The notes under the pieces: generated by a model
What the model was told of the DNA's origin: nothing
What the model saw: only the letters and a program-made list of their open reading frames with translations
The model's database searches: none
Assembly (NCBI RefSeq): GCF_038019025.1
Contig: NZ_CP150496.1
Span: 1,143,501-1,207,500, forward strand
Reading direction: 5' to 3'
Length of the DNA stretch: 64,000 nucleotides
Source: Polaribacter marinaquae
Lineage (GTDB): Bacteria; Bacteroidota; Bacteroidia; Flavobacteriales; Flavobacteriaceae
Shown: positions 16,206 to 25,010 of the stretch, one piece after another
Layout of the letters: every line of letters starts with the position of its first letter
How positions within the stretch are numbered: position 1 is the first letter of the stretch
Translations under genes and position numbers: made by a program

Positions 16206-17222
16206 ATGAAAGGTATTTTATTAAACAATTTAGGGTCACCAGATTCTACGGATACAAAAGATGTAAAAAAATATTTAGGAGAATTTTTAATGGACGAGCG
16301 TGTAATTGATATTCCTTTTTGGAAACGCTGGATTCTTATTAAAGGAATTATCTTAAAAATTAGACCAAAAAAATCAGGTGCAGCTTACAAAAAAATTTGG
16401 TGGAAAGAAGGTTCTCCATTAGTTGTAATTTCTGAAAGGTTTACTAAAAAAGTTGCCAAAAAAGTAGATATTCCTGTAGAATTAGCAATGCGCTATGGTT
16501 CTATGTCTATGGAAAAAGGGATTAAAAACCTGGTTGATAAAGGTGTAACAGAAATTATGTTGGTTCCTTTATATCCGCATTACGCAATGTCTTCTTACGA
16601 AACTGTTGTTGTTTTAGCAGAAGAAATTATTGCAGAGAAATATCCGCAGGTAAAATTAGATACTTTACCACCGTTTTATAACAAACCAGATTATATAAAA
16701 GCGATGAGCAATAATATTGCAAATCATTTAAAAGGTTTCGATTATGATCATGTTTTATTTTCTTACCACGGAATTCCAGAACGTCACATCAAAAAATCTG
16801 ACCCAACAAACAGTCATTGTAAAATAGATGGTTCTTGTTGCGAACGAAATTCTGTAGCGCATCATACTTGTTATAGACATCAATGTTTTGAAACTACAAA
16901 AGCAATTGCTAAAGAATTAGGTTTGGACGAAACAAATCATAGCAATTCATTTCAATCTCGATTATTAAAAGATCCTTGGTTAAAACCTTACACAGATTTC
17001 GAATTAGAAAAATTTCCAACAATTGGTAAAAAGAAACTTGCTGTAATTACACCCGCTTTTGTTGCTGATTGTTTAGAAACTTTAGAAGAAATTGCCATGG
17101 AAGGTAAAGAAGAATTTTTAGAAGCTGGCGGTACAGAGTACAAACACATACCTTGTATGAACGACAATGATGATTGGGTAGACGTTATGGTTTCTTGGAT
17201 AAATGATTGGAAAAACAAATAA
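16206..17222 (+). CDS. hemH: Ferrochelatase
   Basis: A 338-residue ferrochelatase inserting Fe2+ into the porphyrin ring, the last or near-last haem step. The metal-binding and catalytic His188 is in LFSYHGIPERH. A cysteine-rich segment follows (Cys205, Cys211, Cys212, Cys222, Cys227 in the region SHCKIDGSCCERNS to CYRHQCFETT); some bacterial ferrochelatases coordinate a [2Fe-2S] cluster, and these cysteines could do so, but this is inference. The gene is followed 5 nt later by hemJ, together closing the pathway on the plus strand. Confidence 0.95.
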   Translation: MKGILLNNLGSPDSTDTKDVKKYLGEFLMDERVIDIPFWKRWILIKGIILKIRPKKSGAAYKKIWWKEGSPLVVISERFTKKVAKKVDIPVELAMRYGSMSMEKGIKNLVDKGVTEIMLVPLYPHYAMSSYETVVVLAEEIIAEKYPQVKLDTLPPFYNKPDYIKAMSNNIANHLKGFDYDHVLFSYHGIPERHIKKSDPTNSHCKIDGSCCERNSVAHHTCYRHQCFETTKAIAKELGLDETNHSNSFQSRLLKDPWLKPYTDFELEKFPTIGKKKLAVITPAFVADCLETLEEIAMEGKEEFLEAGGTEYKHIPCMNDNDDWVDVMVSWINDWKNK

Positions 17223-17227
17223 TTTAT

Positions 17228-17803
17228 ATGGATTTTCTTTACGTTAAAGCATTACATATCGTTTTTGTAGTAACTTGGTTTGCAGGTTTATTTTATATTC
17301 CGAGATTGTTTATTTATCAAACAGAAGCAGAAAATAAATTAGAACCTGCAAAATCTATTTTGCAAACTCAGTACAAATTAATGACCAAAAGGTTGTGGTA
17401 TATAATCACATGGCCTTCTGCAATTTTAGCAAGTACTTTTGCTTTTTGGATGCTTATAGAAAATCCTACTTATTTATCCGAACCTTGGATGTTGGTTAAA
17501 CTAGCATTTGTTCTTGCCTTGTACTTCTACCATGGTTTTTGTCATTCAATATTTAAAAAACTTCAAAAAGATATTGTAAAATATTCTGCTTTCAGATTGC
17601 GAATATTTAACGAAATATCAACTATAATTTTATTTGCAGTCGTATTTTTAGTAACCGTTAAAAGTGCAATAAATTGGATTTGGGGAGTTATAGGAATTAT
17701 TCTTTTCGGAATTTTAATGATGCTTGGTATTAAATTATACAAAAAAATTAGAGAGAAAAAATCTTGGGAAAAAGCAGAAAAAGAGGTTTTAGACAAAGAT
17801 TAA
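17228..17803 (+). CDS. hemJ: Protoporphyrinogen IX oxidase, HemJ type
   Basis: 191 residues from the ATG at 17228 (MDFLYVKALHIVFVVTW). An earlier in-frame ATG would start inside hemH and add seven residues not expected in this family. Four or five membrane helices are evident. His10 in the first helix (KALHIVFVVTWFAG) and the charged loop lysines match the UPF0093/CopD-like HemJ family, which oxidises protoporphyrinogen IX to protoporphyrin IX at the inner membrane. The position right after hemH supports the role, since no hemG or hemY lies in the window. The stop is 1 nt from the convergent recR stop, leaving no room for a terminator. Confidence 0.9.
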   Translation: MDFLYVKALHIVFVVTWFAGLFYIPRLFIYQTEAENKLEPAKSILQTQYKLMTKRLWYIITWPSAILASTFAFWMLIENPTYLSEPWMLVKLAFVLALYFYHGFCHSIFKKLQKDIVKYSAFRLRIFNEISTIILFAVVFLVTVKSAINWIWGVIGIILFGILMMLGIKLYKKIREKKSWEKAEKEVLDKD

Positions 17804-17804
17804 C

Positions 17805-18422
17805 TTAACCTCTTATACTTTGCTCGAACGGAATTCTATTTAAAATAGATCTTCCTAATGTAACCTCATCTGCATATTCTAATTCGTCACCAACAGAAAT
17901 TCCACGTGCAATAGTACTTGTTGTAATTTCAAACTGTTCTATTTGCTTAAAAATATAAAAGTTAGTTGTATCACCTTCCATTGTAGAACTTAGTGCAAAA
18001 ATTAATTCTTTAATTTCTCCGCTACTCACTTTATTTATTAAAGATTCTATTTGTAAATTCTGCGGCCCAATACCTTCGATAGGAGATATTTTACCGCCTA
18101 AAACATGGTACAATCCTTTAAACTGAGCTGTACTTTCAATAGCCATTACATCTCTAATGTCCTCTACTACACAAACAATCTCTGGGTTTCTCTTCGGATT
18201 TTGGCAAATATCACACAAAACAGTATCAGAAATATTATGGCATTTTTCACAAGTTTTTACATCATTTCTAAGATGCAAAAGAGCTTCAGATAAATATTTT
18301 GTATTTTCTGATGGTTGCTTTAATAAATGTAACACTAAACGCAATGCAGTTCTTTTACCAATTCCTGGTAATCTAGAAACTTCATTCACCGCATTTTCTA
18401 GTAATTTCGAAGAAAAATCCAT
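17805..18422 (-). CDS. recR: Recombination mediator RecR
   Basis: A 205-residue RecR of standard length. It acts with RecF/RecO to load RecA at gapped DNA. Seen in order: the N-terminal helix-hairpin-helix ([17 protein letters not shown]), the four-cysteine zinc finger [16 protein letters not shown] near 57-72, and the Toprim domain starting [16 protein letters not shown], ending with the typical [25 protein letters not shown]. It is convergent with hemJ and stands alone on this strand. Confidence 0.96.
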   Translation of the reverse strand: MDFSSKLLENAVNEVSRLPGIGKRTALRLVLHLLKQPSENTKYLSEALLHLRNDVKTCEKCHNISDTVLCDICQNPKRNPEIVCVVEDIRDVMAIESTAQFKGLYHVLGGKISPIEGIGPQNLQIESLINKVSSGEIKELIFALSSTMEGDTTNFYIFKQIEQFEITTSTIARGISVGDELEYADEVTLGRSILNRIPFEQSIRG

Positions 18423-18515
18423 AACTGCAAATTTAACTCTTTCAATAGAAAAGAATCAATAAAAAAGAAAAAAGACTGCTAAAAAACATATATTCGTAAT
18501 CAAATAAAAACTAAA

Positions 18516-19949
18516 ATGAAACCCGAATATATCATCTTATTAATTGTTGCATATTTTACTGTTTTAATTCTTATTTCTTACATCACAGGTAAATCTGCAG
18601 ACAATAAAACCTTTTTTAAAGCAAATAATTCATCACCTTGGTATTTGGTCGCTTTTGGTATGATAGGCGCATCACTTTCTGGTGTTACATTTATTTCTGT
18701 TCCGGGTTGGGTAGAAGGTCAAAACATGAGTTATTTTCAAATGGTTTTGGGCTATATTGTTGGTTATGCTGTTATTGGTTTGGTTTTATTACCATTGTAC
18801 TACAAGTTAAACCTAACCTCTATTTACACTTATTTAGAAGATCGATTTGGTAAAAGCTCATACAAAACCGGTGCTAGTTTTTTTTTGTTATCTAGAACTA
18901 TTGGTGCCGCTTTTAGACTTTTTTTAGTTGCTAATGTTTTACAATTGTTGTTGTTTGATAGTTATGGCGTTCCGTTTTGGGTTACAGTTTCAATCACCAT
19001 ACTTTTAATATGGTTGTACACCTTTAAAGGAGGTATAAAAACAATTGTATGGACAGATACATTACAAACTTTATTTATGTTAATAGCAGTTGGTGTATGT
19101 ATTTATACGATTTCTGATGAAATGGAAATTGGTAATCTTTTTGCATATATAGCAGATAACGAACTTTCTAAAACTTTCTTTTTTGAAGATGTAAATGCAG
19201 GTAATTATTTCTGGAAACGATTTTTAGCAGGTGCTTTTATCTCTATAGTTATGACAGGTTTAGACCAAGATATGATGCAAAAAAACTTAACCTGCAGAAA
19301 CCTAAAAGATGCTCAAAAAAACATGTTTTGGTTTACAATTGTACTTGTTATCGTTAACTTTTTCTTTTTAGCATTAGGTGTTTTACTTACAGATTATGCA
19401 AAATCTAACGGAATTGACGCACACAAAGACGAGCTTTTTCCTATAATTGCAACTAAAGGTTCTTTAGGTTTAGCAACTGCAATCTTTTTCCTTTTAGGTT
19501 TAATTGCCGCGGCATACTCTAGCGCAGATTCTGCTCTAACATCTTTAACAACTTCTTTTAGCATTGATATTTTAGAAATTGACAAAGAAAAAGACAAAGC
19601 AAAACAAGAAAAAACCAGAAAAAAAATACACATACTTTTTTCTTTAATTTTAATAGCAACCATTTTAGTTTTTAAATATTTTATTGCTGATGCAAGTGTT
19701 ATTGCTAAAATATTTACGTTTGCAAACTATACTTATGGCCCATTATTAGGCTTATATGCCTTTGGTCTTTTTACAGACATTAAAGTAAAAGATAAAATGG
19801 TGCCACTTATTTGTTTAGCTTCTCCTTTTCTAACCTATTTGGTTAATTATTTATCCTTAGAATATTTTAATTTTGATTTTGATTTTTCTCTATTAATCTT
19901 AAACGGATTTATAACTTTCTTAGGTTTGTACTTTTTTAAGAAAAAATAA
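18516..19949 (+). CDS. Sodium:solute symporter (SSS family)
   Basis: A 477-residue inner-membrane protein with about thirteen hydrophobic segments, of the SLC5-like sodium:solute symporter family. Recognisable parts are the early GMIGASLSGVTFISVPGW (a sodium-site region), YLEDRFGKSSYKTGASFFLLSRTIG, WTDTLQTLFMLIAVG and the helix AAAYSSADSALTSLTTSFSIDI that carries the second sodium site in this fold. The substrate cannot be read from sequence. The stop is 1 nt before the flavoprotein start (TAAC-ATG), so the two are likely co-transcribed. Confidence 0.85.
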   Translation: MKPEYIILLIVAYFTVLILISYITGKSADNKTFFKANNSSPWYLVAFGMIGASLSGVTFISVPGWVEGQNMSYFQMVLGYIVGYAVIGLVLLPLYYKLNLTSIYTYLEDRFGKSSYKTGASFFLLSRTIGAAFRLFLVANVLQLLLFDSYGVPFWVTVSITILLIWLYTFKGGIKTIVWTDTLQTLFMLIAVGVCIYTISDEMEIGNLFAYIADNELSKTFFFEDVNAGNYFWKRFLAGAFISIVMTGLDQDMMQKNLTCRNLKDAQKNMFWFTIVLVIVNFFFLALGVLLTDYAKSNGIDAHKDELFPIIATKGSLGLATAIFFLLGLIAAAYSSADSALTSLTTSFSIDILEIDKEKDKAKQEKTRKKIHILFSLILIATILVFKYFIADASVIAKIFTFANYTYGPLLGLYAFGLFTDIKVKDKMVPLICLASPFLTYLVNYLSLEYFNFDFDFSLLILNGFITFLGLYFFKKK

Positions 19950-19950
19950 C

Positions 19951-21141
19951 ATGAAAAAGTCGATTTCGATAATTGGTAGCGGACCATCAGCTTTATTTTT
20001 AGCTGCTTTTTTAGATCTAGAAAAATACGATGTTACTATTTACGAAAAAAATAAAACAGCTGGCAGAAAGTTTTTAGTTGCTGGTAAAGGCGGTTTTAAT
20101 TTAACACATTCAGAATCCTTAGAAAAATTTACAGAAAAATATACACCAACCAATTTTCAAAAAGAATCAATTACAAATTTTACAAATCAAAACTTTAGAG
20201 ATTGGTTATTAAAAATAGGAATTCCAACTTATATTGGAAGTAGCAAAAGAGTATATCCAAAAGAAGGTATTAAACCGATAGAAGTTCTAAATAATATTTT
20301 AAAATATTTAAAAAACAAAGGAGTTCAATTGAAGTTCAGTCATTGTTTTTCGACTTGGGATAATGGAAACAACATCATAATTAATGATAAACAAATAAAA
20401 TCTGATTTTACCGTTTTTGCTTTAGGAGGTGCGAGTTGGAAGGTTACAGGTTCGGATGGAAAATGGCTTGATGTATTTCAATCCAAAGGAATTAAAACAG
20501 TACCGTTTGAAGCTTCAAATTGTGCTTTTAAAATTAATTGGGAATCAGAGTTTTTGAAAAAAAATGAAGGGAAACCACTTAAAAATATCGAAATTTATTG
20601 TGATTCAAAAAAACAAAAGGGTGAAGTAGTAATTACAAAGTTTGGCTTAGAAGGAAACGGAATCTATGGCTTAAGTCCGCAAATTAGAAACCAATTAAAC
20701 GCTAACCATAAAGCAATAATTTATATTGATTTTAAACCGATTTTTGATCTAGAAAAAGTAAGCTTTAAAATTAAAAATGCTCTTTCTAAAAACACTACTC
20801 AAATTTTAAAAAAAGAATTAAAATTAAACAGCGCAGTAATCGATTTATTAAAAAACAACCTAAGTAAAGAAGACTATTTAAACTCTGATGTTCTTTCAAA
20901 AAAAATTAAAAAATTCCCATTAGAAATAGTAGCTACAAACTCTTTAGACAAAGCCATTTCTTCTGTTGGTGGCATTTGTTTAACCGCTATTAATAAACAC
21001 GGAGAATTAAACGTCTTAAAAAATCAATTTTGTATCGGCGAAATGCTAAATTGGGATGCACCAACAGGCGGTTATTTAATTCAAGGTTGTGTTAGCAATG
21101 GAGTTTCTTTAGCTAATTACTTAAATAAATTGAGCTCTTAA
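19951..21141 (+). CDS. TIGR03862-type flavoprotein (HI0933-like NAD(P)/FAD oxidoreductase)
   Basis: A 396-residue protein with an N-terminal FAD dinucleotide fold (SIIGSGPSALFLAAFLDLEKYDVTIYEKN) and the family motif AGRKFLVAGKGGFNLTHSE. The C-terminal region SSVGGICLTAINKHGELN and IGEMLNWDAPTGGYLIQGCVSNG completes the FAD site, as in the HI0933/BaiN superfamily. Length and these motifs match the TIGR03862 subfamily, whose reaction is not established. It directly follows the symporter and may be coupled to it. Confidence 0.8.
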   Translation: MKKSISIIGSGPSALFLAAFLDLEKYDVTIYEKNKTAGRKFLVAGKGGFNLTHSESLEKFTEKYTPTNFQKESITNFTNQNFRDWLLKIGIPTYIGSSKRVYPKEGIKPIEVLNNILKYLKNKGVQLKFSHCFSTWDNGNNIIINDKQIKSDFTVFALGGASWKVTGSDGKWLDVFQSKGIKTVPFEASNCAFKINWESEFLKKNEGKPLKNIEIYCDSKKQKGEVVITKFGLEGNGIYGLSPQIRNQLNANHKAIIYIDFKPIFDLEKVSFKIKNALSKNTTQILKKELKLNSAVIDLLKNNLSKEDYLNSDVLSKKIKKFPLEIVATNSLDKAISSVGGICLTAINKHGELNVLKNQFCIGEMLNWDAPTGGYLIQGCVSNGVSLANYLNKLSS

Positions 21142-21195
21142 TTTAACATTGTACTTAAATTATTCAGTATTTTTACATAATTAAACTTTTTTTAA

Positions 21196-21843
21196 ATGTC
21201 TAAAGACTTATCAAATTACCGAAAATCCTACGAAAAGGAAGAGTTATTAGAAAATAATTGCCCAGAAAATCCAATGGAATTATTTCAAACTTGGTTTAAA
21301 AATGCAGATGAATCAAATACTGTAGAAGAAACCAATGCCATGAATGTTTCTACGATTGGTAAAGATGGTTTTCCTAAAAACAGAATTGTCTTATTAAAGA
21401 AATTTACTTGGGAAGGTTTTGTTTTTTATACAAATTACACATCAGAAAAAGGAAAAGCAATAGAAGCTAATAATAACATCTGTTTATCGTTTTTTTGGCC
21501 AGCATTAGAGCAACAAATTATAATTAAAGGAGTTGCAGAAAAACAAATCGAAAACTTATCTGATGGTTATTTCGAATCGAGACCAGACGGCAGTAAGCTT
21601 GGTGCATGGGCATCTAACCAAAGTAGTGTTGTTAACTCTAGAAAAACATTAGAAGATAATTTAAAATCTTTTGAGAAGAAATTTGAAGGTAAGGAAATAA
21701 ATAGACCAAAACATTGGGGCGGATATTTGGTAAAACCAATCTCTATAGAATTTTGGCAAGGTAGACCAAATAGGCTTCACGATAGAATAAGATATAGTCT
21801 AGAAAAAGATTTTTCTTGGAAAATTGAACGATTAGCTCCATAA
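21196..21843 (+). CDS. pdxH: Pyridoxamine 5'-phosphate oxidase
   Basis: A 215-residue PdxH. It oxidises pyridoxine or pyridoxamine 5'-phosphate to pyridoxal 5'-phosphate using FMN and O2. Key stretches are AMNVSTIGKDGFPKNRIVLLKKF, YTNYTSEKGKAIEANNN (FMN contacts), WPALEQQIIIKGVAEK, SRPDGSKLGAWASNQS, and the C-terminal WQGRPNRLHDRIRY with substrate-binding Arg and His. Length is normal. The PLP product serves HemL in the haem cluster among many enzymes, though the two are not linked genetically. Confidence 0.96.
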   Translation: MSKDLSNYRKSYEKEELLENNCPENPMELFQTWFKNADESNTVEETNAMNVSTIGKDGFPKNRIVLLKKFTWEGFVFYTNYTSEKGKAIEANNNICLSFFWPALEQQIIIKGVAEKQIENLSDGYFESRPDGSKLGAWASNQSSVVNSRKTLEDNLKSFEKKFEGKEINRPKHWGGYLVKPISIEFWQGRPNRLHDRIRYSLEKDFSWKIERLAP

Positions 21844-21877
21844 ATTTTTATATTTACCATAACCAACTAAAATTTAA

Positions 21878-22366
21878 ATGAAAACACTTTATATAGTAAG
21901 ACACGCAAAATCTTCTTGGGAATACTCTGGTATTGAAGATATTGATAGGCCCTTAAAAAAGCGTGGTATTAAAGACGCTCATTTAATGTCTAAATTTTTA
22001 ACGAAAAAAATTGAAAAACCTGATGCTTTTATTACAAGTAGTGCTAACAGAGCATTACACACTGCTGTAATTTTTTGCGAAAACTTTGGTTTTCCGCATG
22101 CAAATCTTCAAATAAAAAGACAACTTTACAGTTTTAGCGATGGTTATTTAGTAAAAACTGTTAACGCACTAGACGATGGTTTTAATTCTGCAATTATATT
22201 TAGCCACGATCATGGTATAAATACTTTTGTTAATGAATTTGGAAATAGACCTATTGCACATGTAACAACATGTGGTGTTATAGGTATTCAATTTGAAGAA
22301 AAACACTGGAAAAATATTAGAAGAGGTAAAACAATTTTAGTAGAATTTCCTAAAAATCTTAAATAA
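21878..22366 (+). CDS. SixA-like histidine phosphatase
   Basis: A 162-residue single-domain phosphatase of the histidine-phosphatase superfamily. The nucleophile His is in LYIVRHAKSSWE near residue 8, and the second His is in FSHDHGINTFVNEF. Members like SixA remove phosphate from phospho-His of signalling proteins, but the substrate here is unknown. It lies 34 nt after pdxH and 7 nt before the Ppx/GppA gene, so the latter pair is probably one transcript with a shared role in phosphate chemistry. Confidence 0.85.
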   Translation: MKTLYIVRHAKSSWEYSGIEDIDRPLKKRGIKDAHLMSKFLTKKIEKPDAFITSSANRALHTAVIFCENFGFPHANLQIKRQLYSFSDGYLVKTVNALDDGFNSAIIFSHDHGINTFVNEFGNRPIAHVTTCGVIGIQFEEKHWKNIRRGKTILVEFPKNLK

Positions 22367-22372
22367 AGTACT

Positions 22373-23275
22373 TTGTTAGAAATAAAAAAATTCGCAGCTA
22401 TAGATATTGGTTCCAACGCAATTAGATTATTAATTTCGAACGTAATAATTTCTGATGACAAAGAACCTCAGTTTAAAAAATCATCTCTGGTACGTGTTCC
22501 AATTCGATTGGGTGCAGATGTATTTGTTAATGAAGGCATTATTAGTGATGCAAATATTAGCAGAATGATTAATGCTATGGAGGCTTTTAAATTACTGATG
22601 AATATTCATGGTGTAGAAAAGTACAAAGCTTGTGCTACTTCTGCAATGAGAGAAGCTTCTAACGGTGAAGTTGTAGTGAAAGAAATTTTTAACAAAACCG
22701 GAGTAAAAATTGACATTATTGGCGGTAAAGAAGAAGCCGCAATTATTTCTTCTACAGATTTAAATGAGTTAATCGAAGGAGATAATTCTTATTTATATGT
22801 AGATGTTGGTGGTGGAAGTACCGAATTTACAGTTTTTTCTAAAGGAAAAATTATAAATTCTAAATCTTTTAAAATGGGTACAGTTCGTTTATTAAATAAT
22901 AAAAAATCTGTAAACAAAGAAATGTTTGCCAACGTAGAAAAATGGATTAAGAAAAACACAAAAGATTTAAAAAGAATTTCTTTAATAGGTTCTGGAGGAA
23001 ACATCAACAAACTATTTAAAATGTCTGGTAGAACAGAAGGAAAACCAATTTCTTTTATCTACTTAAATGCTCAGTATCAGTTCTTAAAAAACATGAGTTA
23101 TGATGAAAGAATTTCTGAGCTTAGTTTAAATCCAGATAGAGCTGATGTTATTATACCTGCAACAAAAATTTATTTATCGGCCATGAAATGGAGTGGTGCA
23201 AGAAAAATTTATGTACCAAAAATAGGTCTATCAGACGGAATAATTAAGAGCCTACACAACAACACCTTAACCTAA
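22373..23275 (+). CDS. Ppx/GppA family phosphatase
   Basis: A 300-residue protein of the ASKHA-fold Ppx/GppA family, which hydrolyses inorganic polyphosphate or pppGpp. Nucleotide-fold motifs are FAAIDIGSNAIRLLIS near the N terminus and YLYVDVGGGSTEFTVF in the middle, with ISLIGSGGNINKL later. It is shorter than the E. coli enzymes because it lacks the C-terminal HD-like domain, typical of the short form. It starts with TTG at 22373; no upstream ATG fits, and the TTG is immediately before MLEIKKFAAIDIG. It shares a transcript with the SixA-like gene. Confidence 0.85.
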   Translation: MLEIKKFAAIDIGSNAIRLLISNVIISDDKEPQFKKSSLVRVPIRLGADVFVNEGIISDANISRMINAMEAFKLLMNIHGVEKYKACATSAMREASNGEVVVKEIFNKTGVKIDIIGGKEEAAIISSTDLNELIEGDNSYLYVDVGGGSTEFTVFSKGKIINSKSFKMGTVRLLNNKKSVNKEMFANVEKWIKKNTKDLKRISLIGSGGNINKLFKMSGRTEGKPISFIYLNAQYQFLKNMSYDERISELSLNPDRADVIIPATKIYLSAMKWSGARKIYVPKIGLSDGIIKSLHNNTLT

Positions 23276-23305
23276 AAAAAACATTAACTTTTCTTTAACT
23301 TTTCT

Positions 23306-23319
23306 TTAACAATTGTTAA
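23306..23319. promoter_or_regulatory. 14-bp perfect palindrome upstream of ompA-like gene
   Basis: TTAACAATTGTTAA is a perfect palindrome 76 bp upstream of the OmpA signal-peptide ATG, preceded by two tandem CTTTAACTTTT-like units. It may be an operator; no regulator is identified. Confidence 0.4.
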
Positions 23320-23395
23320 TATTTTGTATCTTTATTGTGACTTTTATAGAAATAACGAGTCTTAACTAAAGAACATTAATATTAAAACAATTACA

Positions 23396-23428
23396 ATGAA
23401 AAAGTATTACTTAGTGGTTTTTTCTTAA
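23396..23428 (+). other. Frameshifted signal-peptide start of the OmpA-like gene
   Basis: ATG at 23396 opens MKKYYLVVFS and hits TAA at 23426-23428. A single extra T in the six-T run at 23418-23423 would join it in frame to the OmpA frame, giving a textbook signal peptide MKKYYLVVFFLMIGAVAFG. This is the likely true 5' end of the gene. Confidence 0.8.
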
Positions 23429-24495
23429 TGATTGGAGCTGTAGCTTTCGGTCAAGATTTACCAACAAACCCAGAACCAGGAAAATGTTATGTACGTTGTA
23501 AAACTCCAGAAGTTTGGAAAAACGAAGATGTAACAATTGAGGTAGCACCTGCTTACAAAAAGATAGTTACTTATCCTGCAACATACAAAACTGTTACAGA
23601 AAGAGTTTTAATTAAAGAAGCAGATCAACGTTTAGTTGTTGTACCAAGTGTTTGGGAAACTAAAACAGTAACTTATACAGGTAAAGAAGATGCAAACAGC
23701 TTAAGAGTTGTAAAAGCTACTTTTAGTCCAGATTCTCAAGTAATTGAAACTAAAGCGGCTTCTGCTGTTTGGGAAATGAGCGAAAAAGCACCAGATTGTG
23801 AATCTAGTGACCCTAACGATTGTAGATACTGGTGTTATAAGCCAATTCCTGCAAAGTTTGTTACTGTATCTCAAACTGTATTAAAATCAGATGCTTCTAC
23901 AACTAAAACTGTTGTACCTGGTTACGAAAAAACGTATACTAAAAAAGTAATGGTTTCTGGTCCTACAACTAAAACTATCGATGTACCTGCTGTTTATGGT
24001 TCTATCAAGAAAATTGTTTTAGTAAAAGACGCTTACCAAGAAGAAGTAACTGTTGCTGCTAAATATAAAACTGTAACTAAAGAAGTTTTAGTTAACAAAG
24101 GTGGTTTAACTACTTGGAAAGAAGTTGAATGTGAATTAGTAAACAACACTCCATTACCAATTAACTGGAATTTAGGAAGTGCTACTTTAACTAGTGCAGC
24201 TAAAAGAATTATCGACGCAAGATTATTACCTATCTTAAAAGACGGTGTAGCTGTTGCAATTGAGTCTCATACAGATTCTAGAGGAACTAAAGCTAACAAC
24301 CAAAACTTATCTGAAAGAAGAGCACAAGCAGTTACAAACTACTTAATCTCTAAAGGTGTTAATCCTAGCCAATTAACTGGTAACGGTCTTGGTGAATCTA
24401 AATTAACTAACAGATGTGCTGATGGAGTTTCTTGTACAGAAGCAGAACACAGAGCAAACAGAAGAACAACTTTTAGAGTTGTAAATCAAAAATAA
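23428..24495 (+). CDS. OmpA family outer-membrane/peptidoglycan-linking protein (5' end frameshifted)
   Basis: The open frame from ATG 23428 encodes 355 residues, but its start (MIGAVAFGQDLP) is only the second half of a signal peptide whose first half is in another frame at 23396. The middle carries imperfect repeats with YKTVTERVL/YKTVTKEVL-type and PA-Y-x-x-V units, a CESSDPNDCRYWCYK cysteine cluster, and then an OmpA C-terminal domain: the NWNLGSATLTSAAKR start, ESHTDSRGTKANNQNLSERRAQAV with the peptidoglycan-binding Asp and Arg, and CADGVSCTEAEHRANRRTTFRV. It would anchor the outer membrane to the wall. Function as encoded depends on resolving the frameshift. Confidence 0.85.
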   Translation: MIGAVAFGQDLPTNPEPGKCYVRCKTPEVWKNEDVTIEVAPAYKKIVTYPATYKTVTERVLIKEADQRLVVVPSVWETKTVTYTGKEDANSLRVVKATFSPDSQVIETKAASAVWEMSEKAPDCESSDPNDCRYWCYKPIPAKFVTVSQTVLKSDASTTKTVVPGYEKTYTKKVMVSGPTTKTIDVPAVYGSIKKIVLVKDAYQEEVTVAAKYKTVTKEVLVNKGGLTTWKEVECELVNNTPLPINWNLGSATLTSAAKRIIDARLLPILKDGVAVAIESHTDSRGTKANNQNLSERRAQAVTNYLISKGVNPSQLTGNGLGESKLTNRCADGVSCTEAEHRANRRTTFRVVNQK

Positions 24496-24517
24496 TTAAT
24501 AGTATTAGTACTATATT

Positions 24518-24549
24518 AAAACCGAAGCAATATGCTTCGGTTTTTTTGT
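24518..24549. terminator. Bidirectional terminator after the OmpA gene
   Basis: AAAACCGAAGCA, ATA, TGCTTCGGTTTT: a perfect 12-bp stem with a T-run on the right and A-run on the left. It serves the OmpA gene and the convergent hypothetical membrane gene. Confidence 0.9.
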
Positions 24550-24562
24550 TTTTATACGTTTT

Positions 24563-24964
24563 TTAATTACTTATTTTATGGACAACAGAAAACTCTAAAC
24601 GGATTAACAATATTAACATCAATATTTCTAGTCCAAAATAAAGCAAACCTAACTTCGTAATTGAATTGTAATTATAAAGAATTATTGCAATTGATAAGAA
24701 GCAATAAAATAAATTTAAAAATGCTATTATCTTCAAACAAAAAAGAACTTTAATAGGGTTTCTAAAATAAAAGTAAACGTTATAAACTATTAAAATTATT
24801 GGAAAAACAGCTAAAAAATATAAAGTAGATTTAGATAAACCTATAAAAGGTTGAAACTTTACCAATACAAAACCTATAAAGAATGCGGAAACTAAAGCGC
24901 CTAAACCATCAATGATAAAAAGAGTCCTTGGTTTACTATTTAAATTCTTTAAAAAGGAAATCAT
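24563..24964 (-). CDS. Hypothetical four-helix membrane protein
   Basis: A 133-residue, strongly hydrophobic protein with four predicted membrane segments (about residues 15-38, 47-67, 74-97 and 105-125) and a basic N-terminal tail MISFLKNLNSKPRTLF that suggests an N-in topology. I recognise no family or catalytic residue. It follows the thioredoxin-like gene on the same strand by about 46 nt and may be co-transcribed with it. Confidence 0.6.
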   Translation of the reverse strand: MISFLKNLNSKPRTLFIIDGLGALVSAFFIGFVLVKFQPFIGLSKSTLYFLAVFPIILIVYNVYFYFRNPIKVLFCLKIIAFLNLFYCFLSIAIILYNYNSITKLGLLYFGLEILMLILLIRLEFSVVHKISN

Positions 24965-25010
24965 TATAAATTCAAAATCGCAAAATTCATAAGAAATTAC
25001 TTAAGATACG

